This document shows, piece by piece, positions 8,906 through 18,833 of a DNA stretch of 64,000 bases. Location of the stretch: assembly GCA_041741095.1 (NCBI GenBank), contig JBGSKQ010000135.1, positions 186,001 to 250,000 of the forward strand, written 5' to 3'. The stretch comes from UBA6168 sp041741095 (GTDB taxonomy: Bacteria; Bacteroidota; Bacteroidia; Chitinophagales; Saprospiraceae). Made by a program: the position numbers and the translations under genes. Position 1 is the first letter of the stretch; each line of letters begins with the position of its first letter. A model generated the notes under the pieces. That model did no database searches, was not told where the DNA came from, and was given only the letters and a program-made list of their open reading frames with translations.

Positions 8906-10759
8906 TCAATGGTCTCCTACCACAAAAATCGGTAGTATGCCAGTTGACTGCTGATTGAGGGTTTCTTCCAGATTCCGGCAAGATGCAATCCATTCTTCTT
9001 CCATCACCCGTTGCACTTCGGCTTGTTTTACTGCTACTTCGATAACCCTGACCATTCCTTCGTCAGGCCTACTGCTGACCTTGTATTTCTTAGAAATTGA
9101 GATGTCACCCAGTTGCGGACCAAAATGCGCATGGCAAAAGGTTTTTATGTCCTCGTGGGTTACCACCCGGTTGCGGGTGACCAAGGCTTTCTTAAACTCA
9201 AAGAAATTTTCCGAGTCCGTTTTCCTGTTGCGGCCCCCAGATGTATGGGTGACAAAGCGGAGGCTCTCTCGTTGGAAGCCTTTGTTTTGAAAGAGATCTA
9301 AAGTTGCACCTGAAGGTATCCCATTTGCCTTGTCGCCATCAGTTGACCAAAATTCAACGGTTGCTTCCCTGCTTTTTTCCCTTTTGTTTGGTTTGATGAT
9401 GAGGTAGGGCGTCTCTTCGAGCGGCACTACACTTTCCTTTACCTGTTGTTCAAGATCTGAAATTTCCTGCTTCAGTGTTTTAATCTTTTGGTTCAGAAAA
9501 CCCGATTGAAACATTGAAAAAGCCGCCGTTTCATCGCGGAGCACGTCTAGCACACGGTTCAAAATTTGGGAGGTTGATCGAGTGTCAATTTTGCTGATAC
9601 CCTTAGTCCTGAGCGTGAAATGGCCCGCCTCCAAACTGCGGATGTCGGCGAGTGGAGAGTGATGGTAGTTGAGATCCTTTTCGTTGTACACCCTGTCTAT
9701 GTCAAAAAAATACTCTTCGCAGTTGAGCGGAATTGTATTGATAAAATCTGCCAGACGGTCAGTTTTTAGATAAGGCCTCCTATTGAGCACTGGACAGCAG
9801 TTGGTATAGCATTCCATATTGGCCAACACCTCTGTGGGTACAAACTGCGGAAACTGAACTTTTAACCATAGCAGGCGCTCTTCTATTTTGGCCAGATCCG
9901 TCAAAGGGAATACCTCCTCAAATTGGAGCGGGTAGTTTTCCCGGTTGGCAGGCAAGCTGATGGTCTTTTGGCCACAAAACCCTTTAAGGGTTATGAAATG
10001 TGGACGATAAACCTGGGAAACCTGGGATGATACGTGATAAGTAGGGCTGTATTCCTGTTCGAATGGTGCGGGCTGACTGTTGTTCCCCAGTGCATCCTTT
10101 ATAGAAGGCAACCCCATTTCAAAATTAAGTTCATTATTGCCCAAATACCAACGTGTGAAGGGTAGTTGTTGTAACCAAGTTTTAAGTTTGGGTTCGTTTT
10201 TCCAATTGAAAAAGAAAGAGATTCCGGCCAACGTTTGTACATCGTTATTAAGTTCCAGGCCTATCCAGGCCTCATTGGAGGGAAGGGTCTCAGTCCTGCT
10301 GCTGGATTGGGCAACGGCTTCCCGAAACGGCAGGTTATCAACTCTGAGGATTCTGTTTCCGGCTGCAATGTAACGCACGGCCCCATCCACCAACCTGCAA
10401 GGGTCAATTACAGAAAAGTATAATTCCTTTTCTGATTTGTCTATTTTCTTTTTGATATACATTTTGTAGGCAGGCAATACCTTGCCCTCGGCCTGTACAG
10501 GCCTTATATGGATCACGCCATGTGCGGGTACAGGGCCAGTCAATACCCCAGGGGTTAGGGTACTAATGAGTCTTTCGAGTATCCGCTCCCTGGAAGCGTA
10601 CATTTCTTGGTTGATTTTTTCAAACTCTAATGCACAGGCCCCGATCAGTAGACTTACGAGGGGGTCAAAGGCTTCAGTGTCCATTTCGGACTCCTGGTAG
10701 CCCCATGCCCTGGCCACATCCTTCAACATTCGGCTTTTTATTTCTTCCCTTGTGTCCAT
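8906..10759 (-). CDS. tssF: T6SS baseplate subunit TssF
   Basis: 617 residues, the usual length for TssF (VasA/ImpG family). The N-terminus is typical: MDTREEIKSRMLKDVARAWG, then DPLVSLLIGACALEFEKIN and ERLISTLTPGVLTGPVPAHG, which correspond to the conserved P-A-x-A/G region where the baseplate wedge contacts partners. The C-terminus keeps the TRNRVVTHEDIKTFCHAHFG element of gp6-like wedge folds. It is preceded by tssE (30-bp gap) and followed by tssG, the standard order. Confidence 0.9.
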   Translation of the reverse strand: MDTREEIKSRMLKDVARAWGYQESEMDTEAFDPLVSLLIGACALEFEKINQEMYASRERILERLISTLTPGVLTGPVPAHGVIHIRPVQAEGKVLPAYKMYIKKKIDKSEKELYFSVIDPCRLVDGAVRYIAAGNRILRVDNLPFREAVAQSSSRTETLPSNEAWIGLELNNDVQTLAGISFFFNWKNEPKLKTWLQQLPFTRWYLGNNELNFEMGLPSIKDALGNNSQPAPFEQEYSPTYHVSSQVSQVYRPHFITLKGFCGQKTISLPANRENYPLQFEEVFPLTDLAKIEERLLWLKVQFPQFVPTEVLANMECYTNCCPVLNRRPYLKTDRLADFINTIPLNCEEYFFDIDRVYNEKDLNYHHSPLADIRSLEAGHFTLRTKGISKIDTRSTSQILNRVLDVLRDETAAFSMFQSGFLNQKIKTLKQEISDLEQQVKESVVPLEETPYLIIKPNKREKSREATVEFWSTDGDKANGIPSGATLDLFQNKGFQRESLRFVTHTSGGRNRKTDSENFFEFKKALVTRNRVVTHEDIKTFCHAHFGPQLGDISISKKYKVSSRPDEGMVRVIEVAVKQAEVQRVMEEEWIASCRNLEETLNQQSTGILPIFVVGDH

Positions 10760-10789
10760 CCGATTACTTTGTTGCGGTTGATGGTTTTG

Positions 10790-11248
10790 CTACATTTTTT
10801 CGGCAAAAGCATCCGTTACCACGGGGCTGAAAAATATGATGAAAGGTGGTTGGTTGAAAGGTTTGTTCGTTTCCGCCAATTTACCTTTGATTTTGATTTC
10901 AATCTTTTTCTTGATTTTGTGCTCAGTTTTATGGTGGCTTACCACGGGGCCCTCTGCTATGTTGATGCTTACGGCGATATCAGTAAGGCGGGGTTCGTGT
11001 ACTTGTAAAAGTTTCTTAAAGGAGTTTTCGAGATAATGCTTTTTATCTTCCAAAACCTTGAGACTCTCAAAATCATATTCCCATAGCTCACTGCCATAGC
11101 TTGGATCATATCGGTTTTCAGCAAACCTTGTAATGAGGATGAGGTAAATATGCTGGCGAACAGATTCTTCTAAACCGCACTTTTCGTAGCTGGGTTTTTT
11201 CTTTTTCAATTCGCCGCAGGGCATGGGAAATCTGTAGTTGTGCAACAT
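10790..11248 (-). CDS. tssE: T6SS baseplate subunit TssE (gp25-like)
   Basis: 152 residues. The gp25/GPW family pattern is visible: EESVRQHIYLILITRFAENRYDPSYGSELWEYDF with the conserved RF-x-N-R-x-D-P-x-Y-G-S turn, then LQVHEPRLTDIAVSI, which contains the E-P-R-L/I element. The protein starts sheath polymerisation at the baseplate wedge. Its C-terminal ~50 residues are lysine-rich. It lies between vgrG (204-bp gap, AT-rich, no gene seen) and tssF. Confidence 0.88.
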   Translation of the reverse strand: MLHNYRFPMPCGELKKKKPSYEKCGLEESVRQHIYLILITRFAENRYDPSYGSELWEYDFESLKVLEDKKHYLENSFKKLLQVHEPRLTDIAVSINIAEGPVVSHHKTEHKIKKKIEIKIKGKLAETNKPFNQPPFIIFFSPVVTDAFAEKM

Positions 11249-11452
11249 TATTAATACTTTTCAAATTGGAGTTTTATTTAAGACGCCTATAGGTATTATC
11301 TAAGAGTTATTTAGGTGGGTGGCTAATATTAGGGTTCTGGTGGTGCCAACTCATGTATTTAATGCAACTCCAGATAAACAATATATGTTTTTGCACTAAA
11401 ACATCCCCAGCGGCGTATTCGGCCTTTCTCGCAGGATCAAACTCCATTGTGT

Positions 11453-13216
11453 TCAATTGAGCTTGACCATCCCTCCCTTGACCATGTTCATCACATCACC
11501 GTTGACGGTAGTATTGGGGGCAGTTACCTCGGCTGTTGCAGTTCCTTTTACCGTGACCGCCGTGCCTTCCAGACTGTTGGTTGTACCAGTACCGTCCAGA
11601 GTCAATTTTTCGGCAGTCGAGATCAGCGAAATTTTCTGTGGGCCATCAATGGTAATCGTCTCTGTCGCCTTCAGGGTAATGTTTTTGGCGTCCAGCATCA
11701 TATTGCCCAAGGTTTTTATGGTGATCTTCAGATCACCATCCATGGTCAAGGTAATGACGTTGGTGCCACTTTCAATTTTGATTTCTTCCTTACCGCCCTC
11801 ATCGTTCAAGGCGATTTTATTACCACTTTTTGTTTTGATAATTTTTTTGTTGTTGTCAGCATTGGACAGGTCGCCATGAGGTTTGGCCTTGCCGTGGTAC
11901 AGTGTGCCGACTACATAGGGCTTGTCGGGGTTGTTGTGTTCAAAAGCTACCAAAACCTGGTCTCCTTTTTCTGGGACAAAAAAGGAACCGTGCGTTCCAC
12001 CTGCACCACTGGCAGCCACCCTTATCCAAGGCGTTTTGTTGCCATTAGGCTGTTGCCAGCGAAGCTGCACCCTTACTCGTCCCAGGCCTTTTGAGTCATG
12101 GTTTTCCATCACATCTGCGGGTTGTACTTCGCATATTGGTAGCCTTACCAGCGTATTGGTTGGCGGTTCTTTCAAAGATGATGGAATGGCTACAAAAGTA
12201 TTTTGATAGTTGCCAAGGGCGTCGGTACTATGTGAGATTTTGATTACCCTATATTCGCCATATGCAACGTCCTTTCCCATGAAATCAGAAACGTCGCCGA
12301 TTTTGCCTTTGATTGTAATTATACAGCCAAGTTTCAATTGGTTGTTGTCACTTGTCCCGTTGAAAAGGACCATGTTGGCGGCACGGCCATTTTTTTGGTG
12401 TTTAGTCAGCTCGTCCAGGTCATTCTTGTCGTGAATATCGTAAGGAGAAGTAGTGACCGGTTCGTTGGTAAAAACCTGATCGGAGGCTTTGGATGCGATT
12501 TTTCCGTAATCATCCAATTCGGAAATGCTTGCTGCTGTTGCAGAGCTTTCGGGGAATTTATGACCCAAATAGTCATATCCCAACTGTTTGAATTTTAGGG
12601 GGGCAAGGTTAAGGCCAAGGTCAAAACTATAGAGGTCACGTCCAAACATTAATTCGACTGGATCTTCCTTTGGCGCTTTCCCAAAGATGAGCTTGGTGCC
12701 ATCGTAAAAAAACCATTCGCCGAAAGCGTCCGCAAGTCTGCTCAAAAACATGTAAGCAGTTTCACGATACTGAACAAAATAAGGCAATGGATCTTTGTAG
12801 GAAGGGTTCGCTTCGATGGAAATGCCAAAATTCCCAACCACAGCTTTGGCAATTTCATCAATTTTCTTCTCCTCAAATGATTGGCAATGTTGCCAGTCAT
12901 CCATCAACAAGGTAGGGCAGTGGCCGGTGTACACTATTTCATTGGCAATGCCATGGTGCTTGGACAGGCTCACCCCGGTAACATGGCCAACAAATTGGTT
13001 AGTAGCGCCTTGTGCAGCGCCAGAAGCCAGCTCGATTTTTATTTCTTTCCCGATGAAGTTATTGCTCGCATCCATCAGTGATTTCCCGCTTTCCTTCAAA
13101 GGGCATCGCAGTTCAAACCTATGGTGCCCATTTAAAGGTTGAATAATGGAGAGATGGGAAATAGGGGATATGGTTTTCCCTCCGATTTCTACGTTGGAGA
13201 AAATTTTCCGTGCCAA
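11453..13216 (-). CDS. vgrG: T6SS spike protein VgrG (TssI)
   Basis: 587 residues. The N-terminal gp27-like part runs to about 365. The gp5-type OB fold follows at about 370-460, with LVRLPICEVQPADV, GLGRVRVQLRW, GAGGTHGSFFVPEKGDQVLV and YVVGTLYHG. The C-terminus is a beta-helix needle of short strands (NKIALNDEGG, LTMDGDLKITIKTLGNMML, ITLKATETITIDG), with no extra effector domain. It forms the trimeric tip on the Hcp tube and should carry the PAAR-Rhs protein encoded at 20200. It sits between hcp and tssE. An antisense GGTAACAT in its coding region (12977) is not counted as a promoter. Confidence 0.93.
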   Translation of the reverse strand: MARKIFSNVEIGGKTISPISHLSIIQPLNGHHRFELRCPLKESGKSLMDASNNFIGKEIKIELASGAAQGATNQFVGHVTGVSLSKHHGIANEIVYTGHCPTLLMDDWQHCQSFEEKKIDEIAKAVVGNFGISIEANPSYKDPLPYFVQYRETAYMFLSRLADAFGEWFFYDGTKLIFGKAPKEDPVELMFGRDLYSFDLGLNLAPLKFKQLGYDYLGHKFPESSATAASISELDDYGKIASKASDQVFTNEPVTTSPYDIHDKNDLDELTKHQKNGRAANMVLFNGTSDNNQLKLGCIITIKGKIGDVSDFMGKDVAYGEYRVIKISHSTDALGNYQNTFVAIPSSLKEPPTNTLVRLPICEVQPADVMENHDSKGLGRVRVQLRWQQPNGNKTPWIRVAASGAGGTHGSFFVPEKGDQVLVAFEHNNPDKPYVVGTLYHGKAKPHGDLSNADNNKKIIKTKSGNKIALNDEGGKEEIKIESGTNVITLTMDGDLKITIKTLGNMMLDAKNITLKATETITIDGPQKISLISTAEKLTLDGTGTTNSLEGTAVTVKGTATAEVTAPNTTVNGDVMNMVKGGMVKLN

Positions 13217-13410
13217 GGTTGAAAGGGTTTAATGGATGAAACGAGGAAACTGCTCAATGGCCAAACAGTGAGTGAAAATAGCTGCTAGCCATTTTTCAAC
13301 TTTATCCTTTCTTAGGTAAAAAGCCAAAGCTAAGCCCATTGAACACTGAATTGAGGCTTCATCTGACGCACCCTCCAAATAGGTTTGAAGGATTTGCAAT
13401 GAACGGAAGA

Positions 13411-13450
13411 AACAGTTTTGCCAACGATTGGAAACGCTGGCAAAACTGTT
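13411..13450 (-). terminator. Hairpin downstream of hcp
   Basis: A perfect 13-bp inverted repeat, AACAGTTTTGCCA at 13411-13423 and its complement at 13438-13450, with a 14-nt loop. It starts about 31 nt after the hcp stop. No T-run follows on the minus strand, so it is more likely an attenuator or mRNA-stabilising structure than a strong intrinsic terminator. Confidence 0.55.
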
Positions 13451-13480
13451 CCTTAAGGCTGGTACTGTTTCTGGCCGAAA

Positions 13481-13873
13481 TTATTCTGGCCAAATTTTTT
13501 CAAAAGTTCCTCCCAGGGTCAATTTGCGGGAAGAGACGGTAAATGTCTCGACCATGGGTTGTTCCTTGTTGCCGCCAACAACATCAAAGTCTTCTCCGTA
13601 TTCTACCATATAGGCCTCTTCAAACTTTAGTACCTTGGCAGGTGCCGGATCGTTTCTTTTGTAAAACTCAACTTCGCCGTCTTTTTGGGCATAGGCGTTG
13701 ATCACCCAGTCATAAAACATCGTATCCGAAGAGGATTCGATTTGGATAGTAACCTTGCCCCCGCGTATGTCGGTGGAAGGCCGGCCGGAAAGATCGGTGT
13801 CGCGGTCGAGCACATAATGGCAGCGTAGGACACGGAATTCTTTTCCTTCGATTTTCAGCATTGCGTTGAACAT
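13481..13873 (-). CDS. tssD: T6SS tube protein TssD (Hcp)
   Basis: 130 residues, the size of Bacteroidota TssD. It shows the Hcp beta-barrel pattern: MFNAMLKIEGKEFRVLRCHY, DLSGRPSTDIRGGKVTIQIE, FYDWVINAYAQKDGEVEFYK, then VLKFEEAYMVEYGEDFD and ETFTVSSRKLTLGG. It forms the stacked hexameric rings pushed out by sheath contraction. A stable hairpin 31 nt downstream separates it from vgrG, which could raise hcp mRNA relative to vgrG, in keeping with the higher demand for tube subunits. Confidence 0.93.
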   Translation of the reverse strand: MFNAMLKIEGKEFRVLRCHYVLDRDTDLSGRPSTDIRGGKVTIQIESSSDTMFYDWVINAYAQKDGEVEFYKRNDPAPAKVLKFEEAYMVEYGEDFDVVGGNKEQPMVETFTVSSRKLTLGGTFEKIWPE

Positions 13874-13946
13874 AATGAATTCTGAATTTGGTTATTTAAA
13901 AAGGTTGATAAAAGCTAATTCGTATTCGCTAATTATATAATTATAA

Positions 13947-15341
13947 TTAACTACCCATACCTCCCTTTACATCAACTGAACCATCATCCCCTCTTTTTCC
14001 ATCTAAAAAAATCACGAAATTTTTTGCTGGGAAAAAAGGAGTGATATTAACGTTTACAAAAACCCGGTCTCTTTGTTTTGGATCTCGACTAACTTTTACA
14101 GCACTGAACTTTTCTATAATCTTTTGTTCCCTTTGACATTTGTCTAAAAATTTAGACACTTCTTTATTGATGTCCATTTCCATGTTTGTGGAAATATTCT
14201 GAAATAACATCCGGTTCAAGTAGTCCATCATACTCTTTGTCAACCAATCGAAGGTTCGAACTACGGAGTTTGTCTGCAAGCCGATATTAGCGCCATTGAA
14301 TAATGTTTTGGCCGAAAAAGCCATTACTTGACCGTATTCATACGTGAATGGCACTAAGCCCAAATCTCCTAAATCTGAAAGGTCGTTTGCCCTAATATCA
14401 TAACGAGTACCACTAATTCCCCTTAGTGTTCCATACTTCTTTCCAGCAGTTACTTGTCCAATATTGTTATCATACATCCTTCCCGCCAATCCTGCAGAAG
14501 GAGGAATGTAAAGCGGTTCTTTTTCACCTGCTTCAGCTACAGCTTCCCTAGCCACCAACCAGTTGCAGGTCATCATTATGTTCGACTTGAAATCATCGGC
14601 CCCGGTAAATTTTCCCTGTTGGAACAACTTCATGGTGGTTGAGGGCGAATCGAGGTTGCGGAAATCGGTTATCAACATGGCCTTGTTTTCAAAGGCTACC
14701 CTGCCCCATTCGTCAATCATCTGTTTATTGCCCAGAAAACCAGGAATGACCACCATGCCATAATTGTTCATCAGGTCGAGCCTGTCAAACTTGTCCCTCA
14801 ATTCGTCGCCTATCATCTGCCGCACCCTGGGGTTGTCGTTGTCCGATATTTGCTCCATGGAAGCATTGACGAGGGTCACATTTTTTACCGGCTTGTCGCC
14901 AGCGGCATTTTGATAAAAAGTAGCCACTGTGCGGTAGTTGGTTTCCAAAGTCTTTGATGCATCCAGTGCAACTTTTACGTTCGCATTGAGCAGCTTCTCA
15001 CTTTGTTGGCTCGTTTCCTGGCTTACCTCAATTAGGTCTCCAACGTTTTCTGCATTTGCGAGCAGTTTGAGCCAAGAGCGCAGGCGCTTTTTCAGGCGCT
15101 TCCGATCGGCCTCGCTCTCGCTTTCATATAAGAAAATTTCCCGAAGGGCAATTTGGTTAGGATCCATGTTTTCGGCACCCTCTACGGTGGTGGACACCAA
15201 TTCAAAACCGCCGTATTCCTTCAACAGATCCACTGCTTCTTCCACAGCAGATGCCGACACCTTTTCTAACGGCTGGATGGATTCTTGAATCTTTATCTGT
15301 TCCTGGTTGGTTTCTTGCAAACCTTCTTGTTGACCGGTCAT
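13947..15341 (-). CDS. tssC: T6SS sheath large subunit TssC
   Basis: 464 residues. Typical TssC landmarks are GMVVIPGFLGNKQMIDEWG, WLVAREAVAEAGEKEPLYIP, FTYEYGQVMAFSAKTLFNG and DWLTKSMMDYLNRMLFQN. The N-terminal helical part (about 1-130) is rich in E/K. It forms the contractile sheath with TssB, which lies just upstream (61-bp gap). The C-terminal ~20 residues are glycine-rich (GKRGDDGSVDVKGGMGS). Confidence 0.92.
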   Translation of the reverse strand: MTGQQEGLQETNQEQIKIQESIQPLEKVSASAVEEAVDLLKEYGGFELVSTTVEGAENMDPNQIALREIFLYESESEADRKRLKKRLRSWLKLLANAENVGDLIEVSQETSQQSEKLLNANVKVALDASKTLETNYRTVATFYQNAAGDKPVKNVTLVNASMEQISDNDNPRVRQMIGDELRDKFDRLDLMNNYGMVVIPGFLGNKQMIDEWGRVAFENKAMLITDFRNLDSPSTTMKLFQQGKFTGADDFKSNIMMTCNWLVAREAVAEAGEKEPLYIPPSAGLAGRMYDNNIGQVTAGKKYGTLRGISGTRYDIRANDLSDLGDLGLVPFTYEYGQVMAFSAKTLFNGANIGLQTNSVVRTFDWLTKSMMDYLNRMLFQNISTNMEMDINKEVSKFLDKCQREQKIIEKFSAVKVSRDPKQRDRVFVNVNITPFFPAKNFVIFLDGKRGDDGSVDVKGGMGS

Positions 15342-15402
15342 ATTTATTTATGTTTTTCGTTGATAAATAATTGGGTGGCTTTCCAGGGAAAAATAACTCG
15401 TT

Positions 15403-15876
15403 TTACCCATTTTCCTCCAAATCCTGGAGCATGGATTTCAGCAGCGTGATGTAAGCTGCCTTCTTGCCTGGATCGCTCATGACCTTTTGAAGCACTTTGT
15501 TGTTTTGGAGCTGCTTTCCAAACGATTGGTGGTCCGCCCTTTTTTGGTCAAGCGTTTTCAGGAATTCGCTTTGGTTGATGAGGGCTTTTTTTCCAAAATC
15601 GCCTACATTCTTGAAACTGAGGGTCTCATTGGCGGAAGCCCCTTCTTCATTGATAAATTCCACCTTGCATTCTGGCTTGAAATGATCGAAAACCGCTTCC
15701 ATTGTTTCCAAATCATAATTCAGCTCGGGTTTTGTCGGAGCCTTGTCCGAAAGCTGTGCAAGCAATATCGTCCTGTTTTTGGGCAGGTCGGCCATTGCCT
15801 CCGATGTTGGTTCCGATGCTTCGTAGATGAAGCCATTCTTTTTAAGTTCCAGGTTGTCTAGGTTAAAAGCTGCCAT
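15403..15876 (-). CDS. tssB: T6SS sheath small subunit TssB
   Basis: 157 residues from the ATG at 15874-15876 (MAAFNLDNLELKKNGFIYEA). An in-frame start 69 nt further upstream would overlap clpV and adds a non-conserved segment, so I prefer the internal one. Family features are KAPTKPELNYDLETMEAVFD-like pairing with TssC, CKVEFINEEG, and LSFKNVGDFGKKALINQSEFL. With TssC it builds the sheath that ClpV later disassembles. The gap to clpV is 55 bp. Confidence 0.88.
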   Translation of the reverse strand: MAAFNLDNLELKKNGFIYEASEPTSEAMADLPKNRTILLAQLSDKAPTKPELNYDLETMEAVFDHFKPECKVEFINEEGASANETLSFKNVGDFGKKALINQSEFLKTLDQKRADHQSFGKQLQNNKVLQKVMSDPGKKAAYITLLKSMLQDLEENG

Positions 15877-15931
15877 ATTGATCAATATTTGTTTGATGAA
15901 CTTTAGAAGATAAAAGCGCTGTAGGATTGTC

Positions 15932-18463
15932 CTACAATACTTCAAATATCAGGTTTTGATTTTCATCCAGTTTCAGTGCCACGGTACCGCCTCCGTCCAG
16001 TTTGCCGCCGATGATGATTTTAGCCATGGGTTTTTGCACTTCGTTAAAGATCACCCTGCGCAGCGGCCTGGCCCCAAATCTTGGAGAGAATCCCTTCATG
16101 GCCAACACTTTTTTCGCATCGTCCGCAATGTCCAGTTTAATGCCCTTGTCGGCCAAAGTGCTGTGAAGTCGTTTAAGCTGAATGTCAAGGATTTTCACCA
16201 CGTTTTCCTCTTTGATAGGCGCAAAAGGTATCACTTCCGTGAGCCTGCCGAGGAATTCGTCCTTGAAATGCCTGCCCATGGCCTGTATCATTTCGCCCTG
16301 CTCGGGTATTTCACCGGCGCTGAATTTTTCTACGATATAATCGCTACCGATATTGGAAGTGAACAGGATGATGGCATTGGTGAAATCACCTTCCTTTCCG
16401 AGCTTGTCGGAAAGCCTCCCGTCATCCAGTATTTGCAGGAATTTTTTAAAAACATCCGGGTGGGCTTTTTCAATTTCGTCAAAAAGCACCACTGCATACG
16501 GCTGCTCCCTTATACGGTTGACCAAGATGCCACCTTCTTCGTAGCCCACATAGCCAGGCGGGGCTCCGGTGAGGGTCTCGGCGGCATGGCTTTCCGTGTA
16601 TTCCGACATGTCAAAGCGGATCAATGAACGCTCGTCATTAAACAAGAACTCGGCAATTGCCTTAGCCAATTCAGTCTTTCCTGTCCCCGTTGGTCCGAGA
16701 AAAAAGAAGGAGCCTATCGGCCGGCGCTCATCGGACAAACCTGCCCTGCTGATGCTGATAGCGTGCGAAAGGGTTTCGAGGGCGTGGTCTTGGCCAATGA
16801 CCCTCTTTTTAAGCTGTTCTGCCAACCTTTCCAGTTTTTCCCTTTCATCAGATTGTAGCTTGCCCATTGGTATGCCGGTAGAATATGCAACCATGGCGGC
16901 AATGTCCGATTCCGTCACAGTTTCCTTATCGGCTACATTGTGGGAAGCAAGCTCGTCCAACAGGTTTTTCAAATAGCTTTTCAGGACTTCAATATCTTCG
17001 ATCTTATGGGTTTCTTTTAGCTCTTTTATTTTTCCTAACAAGATTGGGCTGACCCTGTCCTTTATCTGGCTATCAAACCAGCGCAGTTCCCGTAGGATGT
17101 TTTCTGAATCAGCCCCTTCAATGTCTTTCTCCAATGTTGCCAGTTCTGCCTTGAGGTTGTCCAACTCTTTTGAAGAAGTGTTTTTCATCATGCGTACCGC
17201 AGCCATTGTTTTGTCAACCAAGTCAATAGCGGCGTCGGGCAGCCTTCTGTCTTTCAAATAACGGAACGAGAGCCTAACGGCCTCCCGCAATGCTGTTTCT
17301 TCTACCTTTATTTCGTGGTGCTCTTCGTACCTCGAAAGCAGTATTTTAAGCATCCGTTCAGCTTTGTCGGCATCGGGCTCTGACACTTCCAGTACATCGA
17401 AGCGGCGCTTGAAGGCATCGTCTTTTTCGATGTATTTACGGTATTCGTCAAAAGTGGTGGCACCGATGACGGTAAGTTCGCCCCTTGCCAGTTCGGGCTT
17501 CAACAAATTGGCCGCCCCTGCTGCGCTGCCTTTGGGGTCGAGCAGCACATGTATCTCATCAATGAACAAAATAGCCTTGTCAAACTGCTTAACTTCGGCT
17601 ATAATACTTTTCAACCTTTCCTCTACTTCGCCTTTGTAAGAGGCCCCAGCCACCAACGCCCCCATATCAAGCTCGAAAACCTGTGAATTTTGCAAATGCG
17701 GGGGCGCTTGGCCATCAACGATTATTTGTGCGAAGCCCTCAACAAGGGCTGTTTTGCCAACTCCGGGTTCGCCTACGATGATGACATTGGGTTTAGTGCG
17801 CCGTCCCAGGATTTCTGCCATCTTCCGTACTTCCCGGTCACGGCCTACTATGGGATCAATTTTGCCGTCTTTGGCCAGTTCTGTTTTGTCTATACAATAT
17901 TTATATAGTGCCTTGGCAGACTGTTTTCCATTTTGGCTGTTTTGGGCAGTCCCATTTTTTTTGCCGGAGTCCGGTTGTTGCGGAGTCATTTCCAAACTCG
18001 CCAAAGCGCTCTCCAACAATTCTTTTTCCGACAACGGGAATGTTTTCAGTTGCTCTTCATTAAATGCTACGTTTGGCTTGCACATGGCCACCAGAATGCA
18101 AATGGGGCTAATGGCTTCTTCTGAAAGTTTCAGGCGCACTATGTCAGCTACTTCCAATAATTTCTTTACTTGTTCGTCGCCTCCGGGCACTTCGACAGGC
18201 CTGCCCGACTTTGGGTATCGTGCTATACGTACATCTGCCCATTCCCGAAGATAATGAATGTTTTTGCCCCACGATGCCAGGATGGAGCCCATGCCGACGT
18301 CATTATGCAAAACTCCTTTCAGCAAGTGGGACGGAGAATACTCGGCATTCCTGTTCTCTTTGGCAATTGACTGTGCAATTTGAACGGCGAGTTTAAGATC
18401 GGAAGAATATTGAAGTAGGGTCAACATTGTTTTCAAAGTTTGGGGTTTGACTTTTATTGACAA
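15932..18463 (-). CDS. clpV: T6SS sheath-recycling AAA+ ATPase ClpV (TssH)
   Basis: 843 residues. A Clp-N domain spans about 15-155. AAA1 has Walker A GEPGVGKT (231-238) and Walker B AILFIDEIHVL; a middle coiled-coil lies at about 415-500; AAA2 has GPTGTGKT and YAVVLFDEIEKAHPD. The C-terminal D2-small domain ends FEVL. The start could instead be the ATG at 18427 (MLTLLQYSSDLKLAVQ), as the first 12 residues are lysine-rich and poorly Clp-N-like. It extracts contracted TssB/C for reuse. It is first in the minus-strand cluster, and candidate ECF promoter C lies about 280 nt upstream. Confidence 0.92.
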   Translation of the reverse strand: MSIKVKPQTLKTMLTLLQYSSDLKLAVQIAQSIAKENRNAEYSPSHLLKGVLHNDVGMGSILASWGKNIHYLREWADVRIARYPKSGRPVEVPGGDEQVKKLLEVADIVRLKLSEEAISPICILVAMCKPNVAFNEEQLKTFPLSEKELLESALASLEMTPQQPDSGKKNGTAQNSQNGKQSAKALYKYCIDKTELAKDGKIDPIVGRDREVRKMAEILGRRTKPNVIIVGEPGVGKTALVEGFAQIIVDGQAPPHLQNSQVFELDMGALVAGASYKGEVEERLKSIIAEVKQFDKAILFIDEIHVLLDPKGSAAGAANLLKPELARGELTVIGATTFDEYRKYIEKDDAFKRRFDVLEVSEPDADKAERMLKILLSRYEEHHEIKVEETALREAVRLSFRYLKDRRLPDAAIDLVDKTMAAVRMMKNTSSKELDNLKAELATLEKDIEGADSENILRELRWFDSQIKDRVSPILLGKIKELKETHKIEDIEVLKSYLKNLLDELASHNVADKETVTESDIAAMVAYSTGIPMGKLQSDEREKLERLAEQLKKRVIGQDHALETLSHAISISRAGLSDERRPIGSFFFLGPTGTGKTELAKAIAEFLFNDERSLIRFDMSEYTESHAAETLTGAPPGYVGYEEGGILVNRIREQPYAVVLFDEIEKAHPDVFKKFLQILDDGRLSDKLGKEGDFTNAIILFTSNIGSDYIVEKFSAGEIPEQGEMIQAMGRHFKDEFLGRLTEVIPFAPIKEENVVKILDIQLKRLHSTLADKGIKLDIADDAKKVLAMKGFSPRFGARPLRRVIFNEVQKPMAKIIIGGKLDGGGTVALKLDENQNLIFEVL

Positions 18464-18741
18464 GCTCCTTGTGTATCAAAAGCCTGCCTACTTGGCAATT
18501 GGCCACCAAAGCCAACAGGCAATTGACTCGCCAAAGTACAAGGTTTTTTTTCAAAAACAATAATTCTTAAAAAATTAATCTGTCCGATCAAAAATTTCAT
18601 CGTTGTGATTGTTGGATAAAAAAAAATCTGTCACGATTTCTTTTTCAATTGATAATTTTTCTACTTTCAGCCCTTGATTTACCGTAAATGCCCCCGGCTA
18701 AAGATTGTCATTGTAAGGGGTATTTTGGCGAGCTACATTTT

Positions 18742-18770
18742 TTAATACCCCCCACTTTGGAAATGTTACC
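18742..18770 (-). promoter_or_regulatory. Candidate ECF promoter, site C (clpV side)
   Basis: On the minus strand: GGTAACAT, 13 nt, GGTATTAA. Both boxes and the spacing are identical to site B, and the TYTCC after the first box is shared. The leader to clpV would be about 280 nt. Confidence 0.65.
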
Positions 18771-18804
18771 GCCCTTTTTATTTTTTTCAATTTTTTTTTC
18801 CGCC

Positions 18805-18833
18805 GGTAACATCTCCTAGTTTAAAGGTATTAA
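18805..18833 (+). promoter_or_regulatory. Candidate ECF promoter, site B (Rhs operon)
   Basis: GGTAACAT at 18805-18812, 13 nt, GGTATTAA at 18826-18833. It lies 68 nt before the ATG of the TPR gene. Boxes and spacing are identical to site C on the opposite strand. Confidence 0.65.

Noticed and set aside
12977..13005. GGTAACAT with a partial second box on the plus strand inside vgrG
   Set aside because: It is antisense within a conserved coding region with no gene downstream; the second box matches poorly.
18464..18620. 46-codon minus-strand frame before clpV
   Set aside because: It has ordinary non-coding composition and nothing supports translation; it fits an untranslated leader.
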